Shown here piece by piece: positions 43,524 to 54,684 of a stretch of 64,000 nt of DNA (position 1 is its first letter; every line of letters starts with the position of its first letter). Source of the DNA: Pectobacterium araliae (GTDB lineage: Bacteria > Pseudomonadota > Gammaproteobacteria > Enterobacterales > Enterobacteriaceae); NCBI RefSeq assembly GCF_037076465.1, contig NZ_AP028908.1:4092001-4156000 (forward strand), in the 5' to 3' direction. The notes beneath the pieces are model-generated. The model saw only the letters and a program-made list of their open reading frames with translations. It was not told the DNA's origin and ran no database searches. Made by a program: the position numbers and the translations under genes.

Positions 43524-43741
43524 TTAGTTACACGTTGGTGAACACCCAAACGCTCGAAAACAGTTGAGGCTCACACGACCATCAAGTCCAGCAAACCTAC
43601 CCCTTCGAATAGCCATTGCCGGCACTATAAAGTTTTTGGGAAAAAAACTTTGTTGTAACGTGGGGTCGCAAGATTATAGAGAAGTGATTCTTAAAAATCG
43701 ACCTTTTTTCACACGCAAATGACGAAAAACCGCAGCCTGTG

Positions 43742-44887
43742 TTACGCCAAATGCGGTTGCCGTAGGTACTCTTCGCTTTGCATTTCCTGCAAACGGGATA
43801 AACAGCGCTGATATTCAAATTTCAGGTGCTCTCCCTGATAGAGATCAAACATCGGTGCCTGCGCAGAGATAATGAGCTTAATGCGGCGATCATAGCATTC
43901 ATCTACCAATGCCAGAAAGCGGCGGGCGGTGTTCTCTTCCTTCGTTTCCATCACCGTCACATTGTGCAACAGCATCGTGTGGTAGAAGCGTGACAGCGCG
44001 ATGTAATCATTCTGGCTCCGCGCCTCTGTACACAGCGTGTGGAAATCGACCGCCAGCACACCGTCGCTCACGCCAAGTGTCGTTAACGGACGATGATTGA
44101 TCTCTAACACAGGCCCTGGCGTCTGCCATTTTTTCCCGGTCAGGCGGGTGAACATCTGCTGCATCGCGGCATTCGTCTCTTCATTCAGCGGCGAGAGGTA
44201 AAGGTGTGCCTGTGTCAGCGTACGCAAACGATAATCGATACCCGCATCGACATTACGCACTTCACAGTGCTGTTTAATCAGCTCAATTGCAGGAAGAAAA
44301 CGGGCGCGCTGTAATCCATTGCGATAGAGATCGTCCGGTGGAATATTCGACGTCGCGACCAGTGCAATACCACGGGCAAACAGCGCTCGCAGCAGCTCAG
44401 CCAGCAGCATCGCATCGGTGATGTCAGAGACGAAAAATTCATCGAAGCACAGCACATCCGTTTCAGCTTTGAAACCATCGGCCACTTTCTCCAGCGGATT
44501 TTCCTGTCCCTGAAACTGGTTCAGTTCTTCATGCACACGCAGCATAAAACGATGAAAGTGCAGGCGCATCTTACGCTCAGCGGGCAAGCTGTGGAAAAAC
44601 ATATCCATCAACCAGGTTTTACCTCGTCCGACACCGCCCCACATGTACAGCCCCTGAACCGGCGCAGATTCCCGTTTATTACGTCGCCCCAGCCAGCGAC
44701 GCCATTTCCCGACGCGATCGGATGCCCCCGCATCAGCAGCACGTTCACATAGCGCCTGATGTATCGCGTCCAGACGCACAACCGTTTGCTGCTGAACCTC
44801 ATCCGGTTGATACGCACCGGCAGAAAGCGCCTGCTGGTAAAGCGACAAGGGGGTTGTTCGCTGCCGTGTTGTCTGTGAAGTAGCCAT
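43742..44887 (-). CDS. zapE: Cell division ATPase ZapE
   Basis: A 381-residue AFG1-like ATPase that acts at the Z ring during late division and under low oxygen or heat. Walker A is YMWGGVGRGKTWLMD near residue 85 and Walker B is VLCFDEFFVSD. The C-terminal YQRCLSRLQEMQS is conserved. It is divergent from zapG, with 215 bases between start codons, as in E. coli. Confidence 0.96.
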   Translation of the reverse strand: MATSQTTRQRTTPLSLYQQALSAGAYQPDEVQQQTVVRLDAIHQALCERAADAGASDRVGKWRRWLGRRNKRESAPVQGLYMWGGVGRGKTWLMDMFFHSLPAERKMRLHFHRFMLRVHEELNQFQGQENPLEKVADGFKAETDVLCFDEFFVSDITDAMLLAELLRALFARGIALVATSNIPPDDLYRNGLQRARFLPAIELIKQHCEVRNVDAGIDYRLRTLTQAHLYLSPLNEETNAAMQQMFTRLTGKKWQTPGPVLEINHRPLTTLGVSDGVLAVDFHTLCTEARSQNDYIALSRFYHTMLLHNVTVMETKEENTARRFLALVDECYDRRIKLIISAQAPMFDLYQGEHLKFEYQRCLSRLQEMQSEEYLRQPHLA

Positions 44888-45102
44888 CGCAATCCCTGAG
44901 AAAAAAGTTAGTCGTGTTTTACTGTGTGTTGCCGTCGATTTAAGCCGTAATCGTCGCAGTTAACAACCTTGATGTCTGCGGTAGGTCAACATTCCCCTCA
45001 GTCATCAAGCATCAGGATTCCACTCGGGCAAGGTTAACGGTTATAGTGGCTATTATTAAGTGAAAAACCCTACGGGACAACAACGTCAAAATAGGAGCTA
45101 TT

Positions 45103-45507
45103 ATGACTTGGGAGTATGCGCTGATAGGTTTAGTTGTCGGTATTATTATTGGTGCTGTCGCCATGCGCTTTGGTAACCGTAAGCTGCGGCAACAGCAGGT
45201 CTTGCAAAATGAGCTGGAGAAAAGCAAAACCGAACTGGAAGATTATCGTCAGGAATTGGTTGGACACTTCGCCCGCAGCGCGGAGTTGTTGGACAACATG
45301 GCGGATGACTATCGTCAGCTTTATCAGCACATGGCGAAAAGCTCCAATAGCCTGTTACCTCACGTTCCTGGTCAGGATAATCCGTTTAAATATCGTCTGA
45401 CCGAATCAGAAGCGGATAACGATCAGGCTCCGGTCAACATGCCACCACGCGATTATTCCGATGGTGCTTCAGGTTTGCTTCGGGGCGAGCGCCCGATTCG
45501 TAAGTAA
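45103..45507 (+). CDS. zapG: Z-ring-associated inner-membrane protein ZapG (YhcB)
   Basis: A 134-residue DUF1043 protein that coordinates envelope growth and division. One N-terminal membrane helix (YALIGLVVGIIIGAVAMRF, residues 4-22) leads into a coiled coil (about 25-75) and a disordered tail. GGAGC before the ATG. A terminator follows. Confidence 0.94.
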   Translation: MTWEYALIGLVVGIIIGAVAMRFGNRKLRQQQVLQNELEKSKTELEDYRQELVGHFARSAELLDNMADDYRQLYQHMAKSSNSLLPHVPGQDNPFKYRLTESEADNDQAPVNMPPRDYSDGASGLLRGERPIRK

Positions 45508-45527
45508 TTCATGTAAGCACCTTAAAT

Positions 45528-45554
45528 GTGAGGCTTCCCGGCCTCACGTTTTCC
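45528..45554 (+). terminator. zapG terminator
   Basis: Stem GTGAGGC / GCCTCAC with a 6-base loop followed by GTTTTCCC, 20 bases after the zapG stop. Confidence 0.7.
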
Positions 45555-45769
45555 CTTCTCTTGTTCTACGCTTAAAGCGTTTGACGTTTAAGACGCGCGC
45601 CACAGGCTGCCATCGCCTGATAACTCACTGTATAAAAGCGATAGTTACAATCTACTGACGAAACAGCAGTGAACTTTACACATTGATCGCCAGTCTGACT
45701 CTTCACCGTGTCTTTAAGTTTATATATCATCGTTTTATTCATCCGCAGGCCGTGAGAGAGTTAATAACA

Positions 45770-47140
45770 ATGAAAAAAACATCATTACTATTTAGTGCAC
45801 TGGCAATGAGTATCGGTTTGACCCTGTCCACGCTTCCCGTAGCGAATGCTGCGCTGCCTGCCGTGGTTCAAGGGCAACAGACGCCAAGTCTGGCCCCGAT
45901 GCTGGAGAAAGTCTTGCCAGCCGTCGTCAGCGTGCATGTTGAAGGTACACAGGTACAGCGTCAGCGCGTACCAGAAGAATTCAAATTCTTCTTTGGTCCG
46001 AATTTCCCAACGGACAAACAAAATACTCGCCCATTTGAGGGGCTGGGTTCCGGTGTGATTATTGATGCAGCAAAAGGTTATGTGCTCACCAACAATCACG
46101 TCATCAACAACGCCGATAAAATACGCGTCCAGCTTAATGACGGGCGTGAATATGAAGCGAAGCTGATTGGTCGTGACGAGCAGACCGATATCGCCCTGCT
46201 ACAGTTGAATAACGCCAAAAATCTGGTCTCTGTGAAAATGGCGGATTCCGATCAGTTGCGCGTTGGTGATTTCGCCGTTGCCGTGGGTAACCCATTTGGC
46301 CTCGGCCAGACGGCAACGTCTGGTATTATCTCCGCGCTGGGGCGTAGCGGCTTGAATCTTGAAGGGTTAGAAAACTTCATCCAGACCGATGCGTCCATTA
46401 ACCGTGGTAACTCCGGTGGAGCGCTGGTTAACCTCAACGGTGAGCTGATCGGTATCAATACCGCGATCCTGGCACCGGGCGGTGGAAATATCGGCATCGG
46501 TTTCGCCATCCCTAGCAACATGGCCCAGAATCTGGCGCAGCAGTTGGTTGAATTCGGCGAGGTCAAACGCGGGCTGCTGGGTATTAAAGGCAGCGAAATG
46601 ACGTCGGAAATAGCGAAAGCGTTTAACGTCGATGCTCAGCGCGGTGCTTTCGTCAGCGAAGTCTTACCGAAATCCGCTGCGGCCAAAGCCGGCATCAAGG
46701 CGGGCGACGTATTGACGACGCTGGATGGCAAACCGATCAGCAGCTTTGCCGAACTGCGGGCCAAAGTCGGCACCACCGCGCCGGGCAAGACCGTGAAAAT
46801 CGGCCTGCTGCGTGATGGTAAACCGCAGGAAGTTTCCGTCGTGTTGGATAACAGCTCATCAGCATCAACCAGCGCTGAAACGCTTTCACCGTCATTACAG
46901 GGGGCTTCCCTGACCAATGGCCAATTGAAAGACGGCAGCAAGGGTGTGCAGATTGATAACGTCGCTAAGGACACTCCTGCCGCGCAGGTTGGCCTGCAAA
47001 AAGGCGATATCATCATCGGCGTAAACCGCGAGCGTATTGAAAACATCACGCAACTGCGCAAACTGCTGGAAGCGAAACCTTCCGTTCTGGCGCTGAATAT
47101 CGTCCGGGGCGAAGAAACGATTTATCTGCTGCTGCGTTAA
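45770..47140 (+). CDS. degQ: Periplasmic serine endoprotease DegQ
   Basis: An HtrA-family protease/chaperone that degrades misfolded periplasmic proteins. 456 residues starting MKKTSLLFSALAM with a signal peptide ending near VANAALPA. The catalytic triad is His in LTNNHVIN, Asp in QTDIALLQL and Ser in NRGNSGGALVN. Two PDZ domains follow (about residues 255-345 and 365-450). ATG 45770 aligns with E. coli; an open frame upstream to 45683 does not encode a signal sequence in the right place. degS follows on the same strand. Confidence 0.96.
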   Translation: MKKTSLLFSALAMSIGLTLSTLPVANAALPAVVQGQQTPSLAPMLEKVLPAVVSVHVEGTQVQRQRVPEEFKFFFGPNFPTDKQNTRPFEGLGSGVIIDAAKGYVLTNNHVINNADKIRVQLNDGREYEAKLIGRDEQTDIALLQLNNAKNLVSVKMADSDQLRVGDFAVAVGNPFGLGQTATSGIISALGRSGLNLEGLENFIQTDASINRGNSGGALVNLNGELIGINTAILAPGGGNIGIGFAIPSNMAQNLAQQLVEFGEVKRGLLGIKGSEMTSEIAKAFNVDAQRGAFVSEVLPKSAAAKAGIKAGDVLTTLDGKPISSFAELRAKVGTTAPGKTVKIGLLRDGKPQEVSVVLDNSSSASTSAETLSPSLQGASLTNGQLKDGSKGVQIDNVAKDTPAAQVGLQKGDIIIGVNRERIENITQLRKLLEAKPSVLALNIVRGEETIYLLLR

Positions 47141-47197
47141 TCGCTTGTCGTTTTTTTCGGCAGCTTAACGGGCCAAGGATGGCTCGCCATAAAAAAT

Positions 47198-47222
47198 CGG
47201 ACACCGAGTCATGCGGTGTCCG
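47198..47222 (+). terminator. degQ-degS intergenic hairpin
   Basis: Perfect 9-bp stem CGGACACCG / CGGTGTCCG with a 7-base loop, 57 bases after degQ. An A-run precedes but no T-run follows, so plus-strand termination would be weak; degS may be partly read from degQ. Confidence 0.45.
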
Positions 47223-47274
47223 AACTTCTCGTGATATCCTCCTTTTATCTCCCTCTCCACAGTAACTCACGGCC

Positions 47275-48372
47275 ATGCTTGCTAAATTATTACGTTCAGC
47301 ACTATTTGGTGCCCTTGTCGCCGGAATTATTCTGGCAGTACTGCCGTTTATCGGGTCTGGCACGTCGTTTCTGAAAAGCAATGGCGGAAATACTGATGGC
47401 TCGCCCGTAAGCTACCACCAGGGTGTCAACCGTGCGACTCCTGCTGTGGTTAATATTTATAATCGGGTTGCCAATACGGAAAAACCCAATGAAGTCGCCA
47501 TTCACCCTTTGGGCTCTGGCGTCATCATGAACGACAAAGGATATCTTTTAACCAATAAGCATGTGATTAATAACGTGCAGCAAATCCAGATCGAGCTGTC
47601 AGATGGCCGGCTGTATGAAGCCCGCGTAATCGGCTCCGATACCCTAACAGATCTGGCTGTGTTGCAAATTGATGGCGTCAATCTACCCGTTATTCCCATG
47701 AATCCAGACCGTATCCCGCATGTCGGCGATGTCGTCATGGCAATCGGTAACCCTTATAACCTAGGGCAAACCGTTACGCAGGGCGTTATTAGCGCCACTG
47801 GCCGCGTCAGCCTCAGCACTTACGGCCAACAACGAAGCCAGGTAGGACGCCAAAATTTGCTGCAAACCGATGCATCAATTAACCACGGAAACTCTGGTGG
47901 TGCGCTGGTCAACACGCTCGGTGAACTGGTTGGTATTAATACCCTTTCTTTTGATAAAAGCAGCAATGGCGAAACGCCGGAAGGCATTAGCTTCGCGATC
48001 CCCGTCGCATTGGCTACCAAAGTGATGGGTAAACTGATTCGCGATGGTCGTGTGGTTCGCGGCTATATTGGCATCAACGGCGTACAGCTTGAGAACATAG
48101 AAACCAGTAGCCTTACCAATAATAACGGTGCACAGGGCAGATTAAGCGGTATTCTCGTTCAGACTATCGATCCCGGTGGCCCGGCGGATAAAACAGGTAT
48201 CCGCATTGAAGACGTCATCGTTAGCGTAAACAATAAGCCTGCACGCTCGATTATCGAAACCATGGAACAGGTTTCAGAAATACGTCCCGGCACCGTCATT
48301 CCGGTCACGATTGAGCGCGATAAAAAGCAATTCACGCTACAAATGACGATTCAGGAATTCCCTACCCAATAG
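47275..48372 (+). CDS. degS: Outer-membrane-stress sensor protease DegS
   Basis: An inner-membrane-anchored HtrA protease that cuts RseA when unfolded porin C-termini bind its PDZ domain, starting the sigma-E response. 365 residues (E. coli 355). The anchor is LLRSALFGALVAGIILAVLPF (residues 5-25). The triad is His in LTNKHVIN, Asp in LTDLAVLQI and Ser in NHGNSGGALVN. A single PDZ domain lies at about 265-360. Convergent with murA, with a hairpin between them. Confidence 0.96.
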   Translation: MLAKLLRSALFGALVAGIILAVLPFIGSGTSFLKSNGGNTDGSPVSYHQGVNRATPAVVNIYNRVANTEKPNEVAIHPLGSGVIMNDKGYLLTNKHVINNVQQIQIELSDGRLYEARVIGSDTLTDLAVLQIDGVNLPVIPMNPDRIPHVGDVVMAIGNPYNLGQTVTQGVISATGRVSLSTYGQQRSQVGRQNLLQTDASINHGNSGGALVNTLGELVGINTLSFDKSSNGETPEGISFAIPVALATKVMGKLIRDGRVVRGYIGINGVQLENIETSSLTNNNGAQGRLSGILVQTIDPGGPADKTGIRIEDVIVSVNNKPARSIIETMEQVSEIRPGTVIPVTIERDKKQFTLQMTIQEFPTQ

Positions 48373-48421
48373 CGGCATCCGAGGCGAGTGGATAAAACAG
48401 TATCAGCAGGTAAACAAGAAA

Positions 48422-48441
48422 CCGGGTGGGAACCCACCCGG
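48422..48441. terminator. Hairpin between convergent degS and murA
   Basis: Perfect 9-bp stem CCGGGTGGG / CCCACCCGG with a 2-base loop. No T-run on either side, so it may act by blocking read-through or exonucleases rather than as an intrinsic terminator. Confidence 0.4.
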
Positions 48442-48479
48442 CTGGCAAATATTATTTGAAGAGAAAACGGATAAAGCGC

Positions 48480-49778
<1,299 letters not shown>

Positions 49779-49822
49779 TCACACTGAGACCGGCAGTTTA
49801 TTCCCACTCGCACGGGGAATAC

Positions 49823-50077
49823 TTAGAAGCCGTTCAGTTTACGGTCGCGTTGCCATTCTTCCGGCGTATAGGCCTTGATTGACAATGCATGAATACGGTT
49901 ATCCGCGATGTACTCCATCAGCGGCGCATAAACAGCCTGCTGTTTTTTTACTCGGCTCATTCCAGCAAAAAGTCCGCCCACTACGGTGACCTGAAAATGG
50001 CTGCCATCACCAGAAACATGGGCTTCTTCCAGTGCCAATGCGTTCATCAGCACGTCTTTAATTTCGTTATTTTCCAT
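49823..50077 (-). CDS. ibaG: BolA-family protein IbaG
   Basis: 84 residues, as in E. coli. Forms complexes with monothiol glutaredoxin Grx4 that hold 2Fe-2S clusters; in E. coli it is acid-inducible. The BolA fold signature [25 protein letters not shown] and [14 protein letters not shown] are present. It sits between mlaB and murA on the same strand; a hairpin separates it from mlaB. Confidence 0.95.
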   Translation of the reverse strand: MENNEIKDVLMNALALEEAHVSGDGSHFQVTVVGGLFAGMSRVKKQQAVYAPLMEYIADNRIHALSIKAYTPEEWQRDRKLNGF

Positions 50078-50159
50078 CGCTCTCGATTTCTATGTCAGGG
50101 GGAGATGATTTACAGGGAGGTATCTTAGATGAATATGGCGCTATCTTAAACAAAGAATA

Positions 50160-50188
50160 CGCCCCTTCGGACGATGCCTAAAGGGGCG
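50160..50188 (-). terminator. Probable mla operon terminator
   Basis: 8-bp stem CGCCCCTT / AAGGGGCG with a 13-base loop between mlaB and ibaG. No T-run on the minus strand, so termination is likely partial. Confidence 0.45.
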
Positions 50189-50211
50189 AATCCAGTAACC
50201 CGCGTTACCGT

Positions 50212-50502
50212 TTAAGACACAGGAATGATTTCATTCAGGTTATAGAGCGCAATGAGCGTTTTTAGCCGATCGCTGGCACCGACAATCGCTATCTCTCCGC
50301 CTGAAGACGGCTGCTGATAAACGTGCATCAGCAATGCTAACCCAGCAGAATCAACGCGATTTAATCCAGACACATCCAGCGTAGTTTTACCCGTCAGCAA
50401 CGATTCACGCTGCTGCCAGAACGGTAACAGCGTTTCACGATCCAGATCGCCTGTTAATGCCAGCGTGGCGTCCTGTGCCTGCCAGTTCAATGCGTTCGCC
50501 AT
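50212..50502 (-). CDS. mlaB: Phospholipid ABC transporter STAS subunit MlaB
   Basis: Cytoplasmic STAS-domain subunit that stabilises the MlaFEDB complex at the inner membrane. 96 residues (E. coli 97). The STAS core is DVSGLNRVDSAGLALLMHV near residue 45. ATG 50502 lies 13 bases after the mlaC stop; an in-frame TTG at 50514 is less likely. Sequence is the most divergent of the mla genes relative to E. coli, as usual. Confidence 0.92.
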   Translation of the reverse strand: MANALNWQAQDATLALTGDLDRETLLPFWQQRESLLTGKTTLDVSGLNRVDSAGLALLMHVYQQPSSGGEIAIVGASDRLKTLIALYNLNEIIPVS

Positions 50503-50515
50503 GTTCACACCCAAA

Positions 50516-51145
50516 TTACTTTTTCTGATCCAACGTAATTGTCTGCTTCGCCGAGGACTCCAACTGCTGAGTCAGGCCATCAACGCCTTTCTGACGCAGT
50601 ACTGCCGCCCACTCGTTCTGTTTAGTGGTGATCATACTGACCCCTTCGGCAATCATGTCGAAGGCCTGCCAGTTACCGGTTTTGCTGTTCTTACGCCATT
50701 GGAAGTCCAGACGTACCGGAGGGCGGCCGCCGTTATCAACGATGGTCACGCGAATGGAAACGATATCGGCATTGCCCAGCGGCTGTCCCGACACAATTTG
50801 ATAGGTTTGGCCGTGATACAGCGCCAAAGCCTGACCGTACGCCTGTTCCAGATAGGCTTCAAACGCTTTGAAATAAGCATCACGCTGTGCCGGTGTCGCA
50901 TCCTTGTAATAGCGTCCCAGAACCAACGCGCCAGCATATTTCACCTGAACATACGGCAATAGCTCTTCACGTACGATAGTACGCAGATAGTCAGGATTTT
51001 GTTTGATCTTTGGCTGTTCGTTCTTCAAGCGATCAAAGGTTTTTTGCGCCGCCTCACTCATTAGACTGTAGGGATTCGTTTGGTCCGCCGCGTTGGCTAA
51101 TGGCGCGACCACCAGTAAAGCCACCATCAGTAAACGTTTAAACAT
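50516..51145 (-). CDS. mlaC: Periplasmic phospholipid shuttle MlaC
   Basis: A 209-residue periplasmic lipid carrier that ferries phospholipid between the outer-membrane MlaA-porin complex and MlaFEDB. Signal peptide [18 protein letters not shown]. The Tol-Toxin/MlaC fold motifs are [20 protein letters not shown] and [20 protein letters not shown]. It follows mlaD by 12 bases. Confidence 0.95.
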   Translation of the reverse strand: MFKRLLMVALLVVAPLANAADQTNPYSLMSEAAQKTFDRLKNEQPKIKQNPDYLRTIVREELLPYVQVKYAGALVLGRYYKDATPAQRDAYFKAFEAYLEQAYGQALALYHGQTYQIVSGQPLGNADIVSIRVTIVDNGGRPPVRLDFQWRKNSKTGNWQAFDMIAEGVSMITTKQNEWAAVLRQKGVDGLTQQLESSAKQTITLDQKK

Positions 51146-51157
51146 GCAGATATCCTC

Positions 51158-51724
51158 TTATGGATGTGAAGGAACAGGTTCGTTGTTGTGCTCAGGCGTT
51201 GCCGCAGGATCGGCACCTGGCTCCGTACCCGATTGACCGGCATTATCTTCGCTATTACTACCGCTCTTATATAGGAATTGGCCGATGAGGTCTTCAAGCA
51301 CCATCGCTGACTTAGTGTCCTGAATCACACCACCGTCTTTCAGGATCGCGGTGCCCATTTCCTCATCTTCAAACCCAATGTTCAGTGCCAGATACTGTTC
51401 GCCCAGCAAACCGGAGGTACGAATGGCCAGAGAACTGGTATCAGGAATATGATCGTAGCGCTGCTGAATATCCATCGCCACGCGCGGCAGGTACGTTTTC
51501 TCGTCCAGCGAAATATCCGCTACGCGGCCAACCACCACGCCGCCAATTCTGATCGGAGAACGCGCTTTCAGCCCGCCAATGTTGTCAAACGTCGCGTGCA
51601 GACGGTACGTTGGCTCGCTGCCGATCGATTTGAGATCGGCTACTTTCAGGCATAAAAAGAGAATGGCCGCCAGCGCGATCAACATAAACACACCAACCCA
51701 GACTTCAGTTTTCTTTGTTTGCAT
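51158..51724 (-). CDS. mlaD: Phospholipid transporter MCE-domain subunit MlaD
   Basis: 188 residues (E. coli 183). One N-terminal membrane helix (VWVGVFMLIALAAILFLCLKV), then a hexamer-forming MCE domain (about residues 35-120: FDNIGGLKARSPIRIGGV) that makes the periplasmic lipid channel. The C-terminal tail is Pro/Glu/Asn-rich and longer than in E. coli. ATG 51724 lies four bases after the mlaE stop. Confidence 0.95.
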   Translation of the reverse strand: MQTKKTEVWVGVFMLIALAAILFLCLKVADLKSIGSEPTYRLHATFDNIGGLKARSPIRIGGVVVGRVADISLDEKTYLPRVAMDIQQRYDHIPDTSSLAIRTSGLLGEQYLALNIGFEDEEMGTAILKDGGVIQDTKSAMVLEDLIGQFLYKSGSNSEDNAGQSGTEPGADPAATPEHNNEPVPSHP

Positions 51725-51728
51725 CGAC

Positions 51729-52511
51729 TCAGTTCCCAAACATCAGTGCTGTCAGCACAAAATCCAATCCCAGTACCGCTAACGACGAGTGCACAACGGT
51801 TCGTGTCGTTGCACGACTGATCCCCTCAGACGTCGGGATCGCGTCATAGCCGTTAAACAGTGCAATCCAGGTCACGGTAATCGCAAATACGATACTTTTA
51901 ATCACGCAGTTCAACACATCCTGACGCCAGTCAACCGCGCCCTGCATGGCAGACCAGAAGAATCCGCTGTCGATACCTTTCCAGTCCACACCGACTAACC
52001 CGCCACCCCAGATCCCCACGGCGACAAAAATCACCGCCAACAGCGGCATGCTGATTAGCCCCGCCCAGAAGCGCGGTGCGACAACGCGACGCAGCGGGTC
52101 AACCGCCATCATCTCCATGCTGGAGAGTTGCTCGGTTGCCTTCATCAGCCCAATTTCCGCCGTCAGCGCGGAACCTGCACGTCCAGCGAACAGTAATGCC
52201 GTCACCACCGGACCAAGTTCACGCAGCAGCGACAGCGCCACCATCATGCCAAGACTGGCTTCGGCGCTGTACGTCGTCAGGATGATATAGCCCTGCAACC
52301 CCAGCACCATGCCGATGAACAGGCCGGACACCATGATGATCAGCAGCGACTGCACACCAACGCTATAAAGCTGTTTCACCAACAGCGGCCACTGTTTTCT
52401 GAATTCGGGTTTACCCACCAGCGCATTAAACAGCATCAGCCCGGCGCGCCCAAACGAGGCGCTGGTGGAGATTCCCTGACGCCCCAACGACGCCAACGTC
52501 CGTAATAACAT
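51729..52511 (-). CDS. mlaE: Phospholipid ABC transporter permease MlaE
   Basis: A 260-residue inner-membrane permease with five or six membrane segments. Family motifs include [20 protein letters not shown] near residue 42, [25 protein letters not shown] near 90 and the coupling-helix region [13 protein letters not shown]. The last segment matches E. coli ([13 protein letters not shown]). It starts seven bases after mlaF. Confidence 0.96.
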   Translation of the reverse strand: MLLRTLASLGRQGISTSASFGRAGLMLFNALVGKPEFRKQWPLLVKQLYSVGVQSLLIIMVSGLFIGMVLGLQGYIILTTYSAEASLGMMVALSLLRELGPVVTALLFAGRAGSALTAEIGLMKATEQLSSMEMMAVDPLRRVVAPRFWAGLISMPLLAVIFVAVGIWGGGLVGVDWKGIDSGFFWSAMQGAVDWRQDVLNCVIKSIVFAITVTWIALFNGYDAIPTSEGISRATTRTVVHSSLAVLGLDFVLTALMFGN

Positions 52512-52518
52512 GACTGCG

Positions 52519-53331
52519 TTAACCTCCTGAACCTAGCAGCGACGTTTTATAGTCACCCGCAGGAAAACGGAAAGGCACTGGCCCGTCAGCGATACCATCC
52601 AGGAACTGACGAACCTGTGGGTCATTGTTCGCCCTCAGTTCATCCGCCGTTCCTTCCGCCACTACCCGCTTGTCGGCCACGATATAGGCGTAATCGGCGA
52701 TGCTCATCACCTCTGGCACATCGTGAGAAACCACAATGCAGGTCACGCCCAATGCATGGTTCAGCTCGTCGATGAGCTTCACCAGTGTCCCCAGCGTGAT
52801 CGGATCTTGCCCGACAAAAGGTTCATCAAACATAATCAGCTGTGGGTCGAGCGCGATGGCTCTCGCCAGCGCTGCTCGCCGCGCCATACCGCCGGAAAGT
52901 TCAGCAGGCATCAGCTCGGCGGCTCCACGTAACCCCACGGCTTCCAGTTTCATCATGACGATGCTACGCAGCAAGGATTCCGGCAGTCGGGTATGTTCAC
53001 GCAGCGGCCAGGCGACATTATCAAACACGTTCAAATCGGTGAATAACGCCCCGGACTGAAACAACATGCTCATTTTCTTGCGTGCGTTGTACAGTTCACT
53101 GCGCGACAACGTCGGAATATTCTCGCCATCAAACCAGATTTCGCCGCTGCCCGGCGGTAGCTGCCCGCCGATCAAGCGCAGCAATGTGGTTTTGCCGATA
53201 CCGGAAGGCCCCATGATCGCAGTGACCTTGCCTTTAGGCACATTCAGCGTGATGTCTGTAAAAATTTCTCGCTCTCCGCGCCGAAAGCTAAGACCACGGA
53301 TCTCAACCAGATTAGTTGCCTCATGGTTCAT
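52519..53331 (-). CDS. mlaF: Phospholipid ABC transporter ATPase MlaF
   Basis: Drives MlaFEDB lipid transport. 270 residues (E. coli 269). Walker A is GPSGIGKTT, signature [14 protein letters not shown], Walker [13 protein letters not shown] and H-loop VVSHD. The C-terminal [15 protein letters not shown] is the MlaB-contacting tail. ATG 53331 is preferred to 53340, since AAGGA then has nine rather than one base of spacing. The leader directly upstream carries an octanucleotide tandem repeat. Confidence 0.96.
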   Translation of the reverse strand: MNHEATNLVEIRGLSFRRGEREIFTDITLNVPKGKVTAIMGPSGIGKTTLLRLIGGQLPPGSGEIWFDGENIPTLSRSELYNARKKMSMLFQSGALFTDLNVFDNVAWPLREHTRLPESLLRSIVMMKLEAVGLRGAAELMPAELSGGMARRAALARAIALDPQLIMFDEPFVGQDPITLGTLVKLIDELNHALGVTCIVVSHDVPEVMSIADYAYIVADKRVVAEGTADELRANNDPQVRQFLDGIADGPVPFRFPAGDYKTSLLGSGG

Positions 53332-53659
53332 TATTTCCATTCCTTACCAATCAGTACGCCAGTACGCCAGTACGCCAGTACGCCAGTACGCCAGTACGCT
53401 TACAGCGTGTCTTTCACTCCAGCCTAACGGCTGACTTTCATCAAGGTGCGAGTTTTACAAAAACTTACCGTAAGTTCTTGTCCAAAATGGCGGCATAAAC
53501 CGTTACCTGATTTTACTTATCGCGACAGGTTTTACTTTTTCGCCAAGCGCCGTCAGAATTAGCACTCATCACAGAAAAACGCTTTTTGTGCGAAAATTGT
53601 CCAGGAATACTGACTTATTCGACAACAAGCTAGTGATTATATCCTATAAAGGACGCTGC
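53332..53659. other. mlaF-yrbG divergent regulatory region
   Basis: About 328 bases. It holds the mlaF ribosome-binding site (AAGGA at 53342-53346, minus strand), six copies of an 8-bp repeat at 53352-53399, and AT-rich DNA that should carry the promoters of mlaF and yrbG. AAGGA at 53649-53653 serves yrbG. Confidence 0.7.
53352..53399. repeat. Six perfect tandem copies of CAGTACGC in mlaF leader
   Basis: CAGTACGC is repeated six times without mismatch from 53352 to 53399. The array begins 21 bases upstream of the mlaF ATG, just outside its ribosome-binding site, so it lies in the 5' leader or promoter of the mla operon. Octamer arrays like this change copy number by slippage. Confidence 0.95.
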
Positions 53660-54625
53660 ATGCTGTTTGCAACACTACTCTTGTTCGTTGGTTTGCTATT
53701 ACTGGTTTACGGTGCCGATCGTCTTGTCTATGGCGCCGCCGTGCTTGCGCGTTCTCTCGGCTTACCTCCCTTTGTCATCGGCATCACCATTGTCGGCTTC
53801 GGCACCTCACTACCTGAGCTGATCGTTTCGGTTACCGCGGCCTTAAACAATCAAAACGATATGGCTGTCGGCAATGTTATCGGCTCCAATATCACCAATA
53901 TTTTACTCATTCTCGGCAGCGCGGCACTCATTCGCCCACTCACGGTACATTCAACCCTGCTGCGTCGAGAATTGCCGCTCATGTTGTCCGTCACTTTATT
54001 GTGTGGCGTTTTACTACATGATAGCTATCTGAGCCGTGCCGACGGCATGATGCTGCTCTTCGCCGCTATTCTGTGTCTGGTGTTGATACTGCGTATGGCA
54101 CAACAGGCGCAGCGAGAAGGCGGCGACAGCCTGACTCGTGAACAGTTGGCGGAACTGCCGCAGGACGACAGCAATCAAATGGCTGCCGTGCTATGGCTGA
54201 TTCTCGGTGTGATTATTTTACCGATGGCCGCCCGGATGGTGGTGGATAACGCGACCGTCATTGCGCGCTACTTCGATGTCAGCGAATTGACCATCGGGCT
54301 GACCATATTGGCGATCGGCACCAGCCTGCCTGAACTGGCTACTGCCATCGTTGGGACGTTGAAAAAAGAAGATGATATTGCGCTGGGCAACCTGATTGGC
54401 TCGAACATTTTCAATATCGCGATTGTTTTGGGCGTACCCGCGCTGCTCTCACCGGGTGTACTGAATCCTCAAGTTTTTCAGCGCGACTATTGGGTCATGC
54501 TGGCGGCTAGCGTGTTGTTAACCGCACTGTGCCTCAGCAAAAAACGCCGTATAGGACAGGGCGCAGGCGCATTATTATGCTGCGCGTTTATCGCCTATCT
54601 GGCGGCTCTATTTTGCTTTTCATAA
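53660..54625 (+). CDS. yrbG: Calcium/sodium antiporter YrbG
   Basis: A 321-residue member of the Ca/cation antiporter (CaCA) superfamily with about ten membrane helices. The two inverted alpha-repeats are GFGTSLPELIVSV...GNVIGSNITNILLILG (about residues 40-90) and AIGTSLPELATAIVG...GNLIGSNIFNIAIVLG (about 215-260), which carry the ion-binding residues. ATG 53660 has AAGGA six bases upstream. Divergent from mla, and 59 bases before kdsD. Confidence 0.95.
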   Translation: MLFATLLLFVGLLLLVYGADRLVYGAAVLARSLGLPPFVIGITIVGFGTSLPELIVSVTAALNNQNDMAVGNVIGSNITNILLILGSAALIRPLTVHSTLLRRELPLMLSVTLLCGVLLHDSYLSRADGMMLLFAAILCLVLILRMAQQAQREGGDSLTREQLAELPQDDSNQMAAVLWLILGVIILPMAARMVVDNATVIARYFDVSELTIGLTILAIGTSLPELATAIVGTLKKEDDIALGNLIGSNIFNIAIVLGVPALLSPGVLNPQVFQRDYWVMLAASVLLTALCLSKKRRIGQGAGALLCCAFIAYLAALFCFS

Positions 54626-54684
54626 AGAAGTTCTGTTTTTCATAATGACGCTGTTCCGTTTTCACCCTAATCAGGACTATTGGT

